Shown here piece by piece: positions 5,709 to 9,196 of a stretch of DNA of 9,196 nt. The notes under the pieces are model-generated. The model made no database searches and was not told the origin of the DNA. It was given only the letters and a program-made list of their open reading frames with translations. The position numbers were made by a program, and so were the translations under genes. The number at the start of each line of letters is the position of its first letter. Position 1 is the stretch's first letter. Source of the DNA: JANWHZ01 sp041487535 (GTDB lineage Bacteria > Patescibacteriota > Saccharimonadia > Saccharimonadales > UBA4665); the NCBI GenBank assembly GCA_041487535.1, contig JBGPNM010000051.1, positions 1-9,196 on the forward strand, given 5' to 3'.

Positions 5709-5712
5709 AAAT
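5705..5712 (+). promoter_or_regulatory. -10 box of the LssY_C-domain gene
   Basis: TATAAA (5705-5710) overlaps TAAAAT (5707-5712), which ends 9 nt before the ATG at 5722. There is no Shine-Dalgarno. The site overlaps the opposing mutY -10, so both polymerases could not bind at once. Confidence 0.45.
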
Positions 5713-5721
5713 ACACCTTAG

Positions 5722-6567
5722 ATGGTTAGCTATGTTTGGCGATTTAGTAAGCGTGTGGCCGTGCTCATCCCAGGCCTGGCGGTCGCATACGTGTCGGCAC
5801 GAGCCATCTTTCCCTATCTGGACAAACGTCTGCCGTTGGCTTTTGCTATACTCGCTACCTATGCGCTCGGCGCTTATATACTGATCCCGGCCACCGTGCG
5901 GCTGTGGCGAATAATCTTCCCAGCTAAGCATCTGCCGCTCTACTGCGTAACGCCCGACGGCTTTGCATCCGACCCGCTAAACATCGGCCTGGTTGGCTCC
6001 CGCGACCAACTTGTTGCCGCTATGACCGCCGCTGGCTGGCATGTGGCCGAACCGTATACGTTGCGCAACGCCACGTACGAAGTTATCTCAACACTGCTGA
6101 AGAAGACGTACCACGGCGAGCCCATGACGGCGCTCTACTTGTTTGGCCGCAAACAGGACATTGGCTTCGAGGTTCAGCTGCCCGAACATGGCCGCGGACA
6201 CCGCCACCATGTGCGCTTCTGGGCAACAACATACGAAGATGTGGAGAACTTGAACCCAAAAACTATCCACTGGTATAACCGCAAGCAAGAAGTGGTGGGC
6301 GAGAACTTGCTTTGGGTCGGCGCTGCCTCGCGCGATGCCGGCATCGCCTTTATAAAGCACAGCGTCCAGCTGTCCCACATGATGCATGAAGACACAAACA
6401 CCGAACGTAATTTCCTTGCCTCTAGCCTGACGGAGCGCTCGCTGGCCGAACCAATCACCACTATCACCCTGAGCGAGCCGTACAAACTGGTCAACCGCTC
6501 CTGGCGCTGGCGCAGCGGCTACCTCCGCACCGACGGCAAAATGGCAATCTTACGTTTGAAGAATTAG
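5722..6567 (+). CDS. Membrane protein with LssY C-terminal-like domain, 281 aa
   Basis: Two N-terminal helices (about 12-30 and 38-57) anchor a domain that I recognise as LssY_C-like. The motifs, in order, are SDPLNIGLVGSRDQLVAAM (83-101), AAGWHVAEPYTLRN (103-116), ALYLFGRKQDIGFE (137-150), RHHVRFW (161-167), LLWVGAASRDAGI (196-208) and HMMHEDTNTERNFL (219-232). The family's biochemical role is unknown; it is often found near PAP2 phosphatase or DedA-type membrane proteins, neither of which is present here. Conserved His, Asp and Glu residues (H160, H162, H163, H222, E223, D224) could form a metal or acid-base site, which is inference. The C-terminal 40 residues are basic and not diagnostic. 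The start ATG 5722 has no Shine-Dalgarno but has a -10 box 9 nt upstream. The stop is TAG. Confidence 0.82.
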   Translation: MVSYVWRFSKRVAVLIPGLAVAYVSARAIFPYLDKRLPLAFAILATYALGAYILIPATVRLWRIIFPAKHLPLYCVTPDGFASDPLNIGLVGSRDQLVAAMTAAGWHVAEPYTLRNATYEVISTLLKKTYHGEPMTALYLFGRKQDIGFEVQLPEHGRGHRHHVRFWATTYEDVENLNPKTIHWYNRKQEVVGENLLWVGAASRDAGIAFIKHSVQLSHMMHEDTNTERNFLASSLTERSLAEPITTITLSEPYKLVNRSWRWRSGYLRTDGKMAILRLKN

Positions 6568-6573
6568 CAGAAC

Positions 6574-6643
6574 GAGCTTGCAGTTAAGGGAAAAGAGCAG
6601 GAGCGGTCCGCTGTAAGCGGATGCGAATTTAATTCGCAAGCTC
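6574..6643 (+). repeat. Nested inverted repeats downstream of the LssY_C gene
   Basis: GAGCTTGC (6574-6581) can pair with GCAAGCTC (6636-6643), enclosing a hairpin TCCGCT-GTA-AGCGGA (6607-6621). A separate palindrome GCGAATT-T-AATTCGC (6623-6637) overlaps the outer right arm, so the two foldings compete. GCTGTAAG (6610-6617) can also pair with CTTACAGC (6676-6683), beyond the next hairpin. Confidence 0.55.
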
Positions 6644-6645
6644 CG

Positions 6646-6676
6646 ATGGGAAAAACCGTAAGGTTTGTCCCATTTC
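6646..6676. terminator. Probable terminator between convergent genes
   Basis: ATGGGA (6646-6651) pairs with TCCCAT (6668-6673), and AAACC (6653-6657) with GGTTT (6662-6666), around a GNRA-type loop GTAA with one A/G mismatch. On the plus strand it is followed by a short T-rich run (TTTCTT). It lies immediately after the stop codon of the minus-strand gene and 78 nt after the LssY_C gene. Confidence 0.6.
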
Positions 6677-8587
6677 TTACAGCCCCCCATACCCGCCGCC
6701 GTAACCGTAGAGGCTGCTGTGCGGCGGCTTGTAGTAGTCGGAGAGCTTGAGCGGAGCACCGCCGGCTGCGGGCATAATATACAGCTCGCTATCGCCTTTT
6801 TGCACCAACAGATAGTCGTCCGTATACCACCCGTAGGGCGAGTAGGCATCAGGCTGCCCGATCTGTTTGCCGTTGCCGCCTGCATAATCGCCCGCAAACA
6901 GCGTATTTTTCCCATCCCGCGGCTGGTCCCAGAAGGAGGCCTTGTCGGTAGGAGAGATCAGGTAGGTTGTGTAGCTCGCTTGCGCATGCTGGTAGGTGGA
7001 ATCGGTCAGTATATCGCTCTGCGTCACGCTGTTATTGCTATATTGATACGTGTAGTAAACGGCAGGCTGCGCTCCGGCTGAAGTTTGAATGTATAGCACT
7101 TGCGGCTTGGACAGCACCGAGGTCATATAGCTGTAGGTAATGCCGTTGGTGATCGGAATCTCACGCAGCGTCTGCTTGTTGCTGCCGTTAACGTTGGCGC
7201 TCATAATGTCGTTCTTCTGTCCGCCAAGGTTGTTTGGCGCGTAGTTGCCGTAAACATCATCCCAGGCAAAACCGTAGACGACCCGGCTGCCGACGATATT
7301 TACGAATGCCAGGGATTGATGTATGTATTGGGGCTCCGTCCCGGCGGCGCTGCTCTGATCAATCGTCGCAAGCTTGTTACTGTCGGCGTCGTAACTCTTT
7401 AGCACGGACTGGCCCGCCTGCCAGCTTTTAATGTTATAGCGGTACGCCTGGTATACGAATACGTGGTCGCTCCAGCCGACCAGAGTAATCTGGGAGGCGT
7501 CGCTGTCGATGGTCGTCAGCTTGCCGTCTTTAGCCGTAATCAGGTACAATTTGGGGTCTTTGCTATCGTCCCGCTTGCTTAGCAGCGCAAGATTCGTCCA
7601 GTCGCGCGAAGCAAGCAAGAATGTGTTATTGGGATCCTCGTTACCCGTGCCGGCCAAAACTGTCTTGCGGCCGGTACCGTCCAGGTTTGCCGATACCACA
7701 TCTATATTGCCGCTCTGGTTCGAGAGGAAGTATATGCGCCCCGCCGGCGTCAGCGTAAACGTGTTGGCTGCAACGACTTTATCCGTAACCTGCAGGTTCA
7801 CGTTCGTTTCGTTATAGCCGTCGGCAGTGACGGTCGCCGGTTGGGTCGCCTCTTTGGTCGGCAAGACGACGGTTGCCATACCCTTCGCGTCGGTTTTAGT
7901 TTCGGTGTCGAGCACTTTTATGCTGGCCTCGGCAACACCCTTGCCGGTAATCTTATCCAGTATTACCAACGGCACCTGCCGGCCCGTCGCTACCACCTGA
8001 ACAGCCATCACGTTGTGCGCCGTCTTGATGCCTACAAAAACATCGACGCTTGCATCCTGATAGTACTTTTTACGGATAGCCATCACGTGCTTGCCGACCC
8101 CCGCCGTCAGGTTTGCACGGCCGGCACTGTCAGTCTCCGCAGTCTTGCCGTCGATCGCAACTTCAGCGCCGCTTACCGGTGTGTCGGTCTTACTGTCGGT
8201 GACTGTCACGTTGTATTGCCGCTTCATGCCTGCTTGAGCCAATATTGGATAGCGGGAGGCCGGGACTGCTAACAGCGCGGCCGCCACAACCAACAAGGTC
8301 AGCGGCAGCGTCCAGAGCTTGTGATGCCAGTAGCCGCTTAGGAGGCGCATAAAGCGGTTACGATGCGGCAAAGCAGGGTCGGGAGCGGAGCGGTCGGAAT
8401 TAATTGGTTGATTTCCGGGACGCTTCATGTCCGCCAGCAGGGCTTCTGATGACGAGCCCGTACCGCCCTGCCCGACCGTTTCTGTTGGAGCAATGTTGAG
8501 GCTAGGTACAGTGTTGTTCGGCACCGGAGGCGCACCCGGAGCATCGCGCCGCGGACGCATACCGTCTATTGATGGCTTATAGTCCAT
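6677..8587 (-). CDS. Membrane-anchored protein: two carboxypeptidase-regulatory-like domains plus beta-propeller, 636 aa
   Basis: This is a probable cell-surface protein of unknown function. Residues 1-88 are polar and Pro-rich. A helix at about 91-109 (LWTLPLTLLVVAAALLAVPA) would be a signal anchor. Two beta-sandwich repeats follow, each like CarboxypepD_reg: about 124-199 (VTVTDSKTDTPVSGAEVAI, TDSAGRANLTAG) and 204-280 (VPLVILDKITGKGVAEASI, TDAKGMATVVLP). Residues 283-617 look like a TolB-type beta-propeller, with blade-like repeats such as GRIYFLSNQSGNIDVVSANLDG, KLYLITAKDG, NDIMSANVNGSNKQTL and SELYIMPAAGGAPLKL. The end is YKPPHSSLYGYGGGYGGL, a Gly/Tyr tail I associate with Saccharibacteria. 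The role may be binding or sensing at the surface; no catalytic motif is seen. The start at 8587 has a tandem -10 upstream. The gene stands alone and converges on the LssY_C gene. Confidence 0.85.
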   Translation of the reverse strand: MDYKPSIDGMRPRRDAPGAPPVPNNTVPSLNIAPTETVGQGGTGSSSEALLADMKRPGNQPINSDRSAPDPALPHRNRFMRLLSGYWHHKLWTLPLTLLVVAAALLAVPASRYPILAQAGMKRQYNVTVTDSKTDTPVSGAEVAIDGKTAETDSAGRANLTAGVGKHVMAIRKKYYQDASVDVFVGIKTAHNVMAVQVVATGRQVPLVILDKITGKGVAEASIKVLDTETKTDAKGMATVVLPTKEATQPATVTADGYNETNVNLQVTDKVVAANTFTLTPAGRIYFLSNQSGNIDVVSANLDGTGRKTVLAGTGNEDPNNTFLLASRDWTNLALLSKRDDSKDPKLYLITAKDGKLTTIDSDASQITLVGWSDHVFVYQAYRYNIKSWQAGQSVLKSYDADSNKLATIDQSSAAGTEPQYIHQSLAFVNIVGSRVVYGFAWDDVYGNYAPNNLGGQKNDIMSANVNGSNKQTLREIPITNGITYSYMTSVLSKPQVLYIQTSAGAQPAVYYTYQYSNNSVTQSDILTDSTYQHAQASYTTYLISPTDKASFWDQPRDGKNTLFAGDYAGGNGKQIGQPDAYSPYGWYTDDYLLVQKGDSELYIMPAAGGAPLKLSDYYKPPHSSLYGYGGGYGGL

Positions 8588-8613
8588 GTCCTGTCCGTCA
8601 TTACATGCTAATG

Positions 8614-8624
8614 ATTGTATTGTA
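8614..8624 (-). promoter_or_regulatory. Tandem -10 boxes of the 636-aa protein gene
   Basis: TACAATACAAT on the minus strand gives two overlapping TACAAT boxes, 26 and 31 nt before the ATG at 8587. The leader would be about 20-25 nt; it carries only a weak AGGA placed very close to the start codon. Confidence 0.45.
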
Positions 8625-8672
8625 CGGCGAGCGGGGTTAGATTGCCAGAGCAGTACGTATGCAACGCGATGC

Positions 8673-8678
8673 TATACT
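8673..8678 (+). promoter_or_regulatory. -10 box of the alkA-like gene
   Basis: TATACT lies 30 nt before the ATG at 8709. The predicted leader of about 24 nt contains AAAGG (8693-8697), a modest Shine-Dalgarno with an 11-nt spacer. No clear -35 is visible. Confidence 0.45.
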
Positions 8679-8708
8679 GGCAGAGACGTGGTAAAGGTCT
8701 GACATAAT

Positions 8709-9196
8709 ATGCATGTTGCAACGCCCGCGAAGCTCCGGCAAGCCGCCAAACACCTGTCCGCTCACGATAAAATCCTGCAGCCGGTAATCGCCGAAACGGG
8801 TCTGTGCGATCTGCGGCCGCACCGCGAATACTACCGCGAACTTGGCGAGTCTATTATCGGTCAACAGCTGAGCGTAAAGGCGGCCAGAACCATCAGGCAG
8901 CGGTTTTGTGATCTGTTTGGCGGACCATTCCCAAGCCCTGAAATGATCTTGGCGAAGCCGCCGGAAGCGTTGCGCGGCGCCGGGTTGTCAGGCGCAAAGG
9001 CTACCTACATTCGTGATCTTGCCCAGCATGTGCTGGACGGAAGCCTCAGCTTCGACACTATCGATGAGCTGGACAATGAGGACATTCTCGCCAAGCTGGT
9101 AGCAGTCAAAGGCATCGGCGAGTGGACGGCGCACATGTTTTTAATGTTCTGCATGGGGCGGCTGGATGTGCTGCCGACGGGCGACCTCGGCATCCG
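8709..9196 (+). CDS. alkA: DNA-3-methyladenine glycosylase II (AlkA-type HhH-GPD), partial at the 3' end
   Basis: This is a base-excision-repair glycosylase expected to remove 3-methyladenine and other alkylated bases. Hand translation from ATG 8709 gives 162 residues before the window ends. They include YYRELGESIIGQQLSVKAA (41-59), typical of the AlkA/Mag family, LRGAGLSGAKATYIRDLA (88-105), the helix-hairpin-helix LVAVKGIGEWTAHMFLMF (130-147) and VLPTGDLGI (154-162), whose Asp (D159) is the expected catalytic residue. An in-frame TGA at 8700-8702 makes 8709 the first usable start. The N-terminal AlkA beta-domain is absent: the protein starts directly in the helical core, as in the short yeast Mag-like forms of about 200 residues. 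The true C-terminus lies outside the window. Confidence 0.92.
   Translation, partial: MHVATPAKLRQAAKHLSAHDKILQPVIAETGLCDLRPHREYYRELGESIIGQQLSVKAARTIRQRFCDLFGGPFPSPEMILAKPPEALRGAGLSGAKATYIRDLAQHVLDGSLSFDTIDELDNEDILAKLVAVKGIGEWTAHMFLMFCMGRLDVLPTGDLGI

Noticed and set aside
1..9196. UGA recoding, CRISPR array, insertion sequence, toxin-antitoxin or defence system
   Set aside because: All recognisable proteins read through intact with the standard code, and there are no regular spaced repeats, transposase, or paired toxin-antitoxin genes.

Overview
The window (about 53% GC by eye) looks like a chromosomal segment of a Candidate Phyla Radiation / Patescibacteria bacterium, most likely a Saccharibacteria (TM7) relative. 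The assignment rests on pattern recognition of several small lineage-typical proteins: a 65-aa basic protein, a 208-aa single-pass protein with a 'GQVYFG...YYLQ' domain, and a 636-aa anchored beta-propeller ending in a Gly/Tyr tail. They sit beside compact, divergent housekeeping enzymes. No database search was possible. No mobile element, CRISPR array, rRNA or tRNA was seen.

Layout, left to right. (1) On the minus strand, the N-terminal 133 residues of an ABC-2-type transporter ATPase, cut by the window edge at its LSGGQ signature, preceded by a small 65-aa gene. (2) A plus-strand single-pass membrane protein (1021-1647) converges on a minus-strand two-helix membrane protein (1734-2339) across a near-perfect bidirectional terminator. 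(3) A plus-strand MurC/Mpl-family ligase (2430-3746) diverges from the two-helix protein and converges on a minus-strand block. That block reads, in order of transcription, a MutY-like adenine glycosylase, a Pro-rich single-pass protein, and the threonylcarbamoyl-AMP synthase TsaC. (4) An LssY_C-domain membrane protein (5722-6567) diverges from mutY and converges on the 636-aa envelope protein (8587 to 6677) across a highly structured intergenic segment. (5) An AlkA-type 3-methyladenine glycosylase begins at 8709 and runs off the right edge. The two partial genes at the edges (1-400 minus, 8709-9196 plus) were read by hand translation.

Functionally this is a mixed housekeeping and envelope neighbourhood: two base-excision-repair glycosylases, tRNA t6A biosynthesis, a Mur ligase that probably acts in peptidoglycan synthesis or recycling, and five membrane-anchored proteins of unknown role. 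Three of these share one plan: a Pro-rich N-terminal tail and then a single helix, with a substantial exported domain in two of them.

The strongest cross-cutting signal is promoter architecture. Seven of eleven genes have a TATAAT-like -10 box only 6-13 nt before a usable start codon and no Shine-Dalgarno, which implies leaderless or nearly leaderless mRNAs. Others, especially the 65-aa and 208-aa genes, have clear Shine-Dalgarno sites. The -10 position also argues for shorter starts of mutY and possibly tsaC than the longest ORFs. I saw no convincing evidence of a complete new multi-gene system. The best leads are the altered active-site positions of the MutY-like protein, the leaderless pattern, the structured 6574-6683 segment, and the unassigned envelope proteins.
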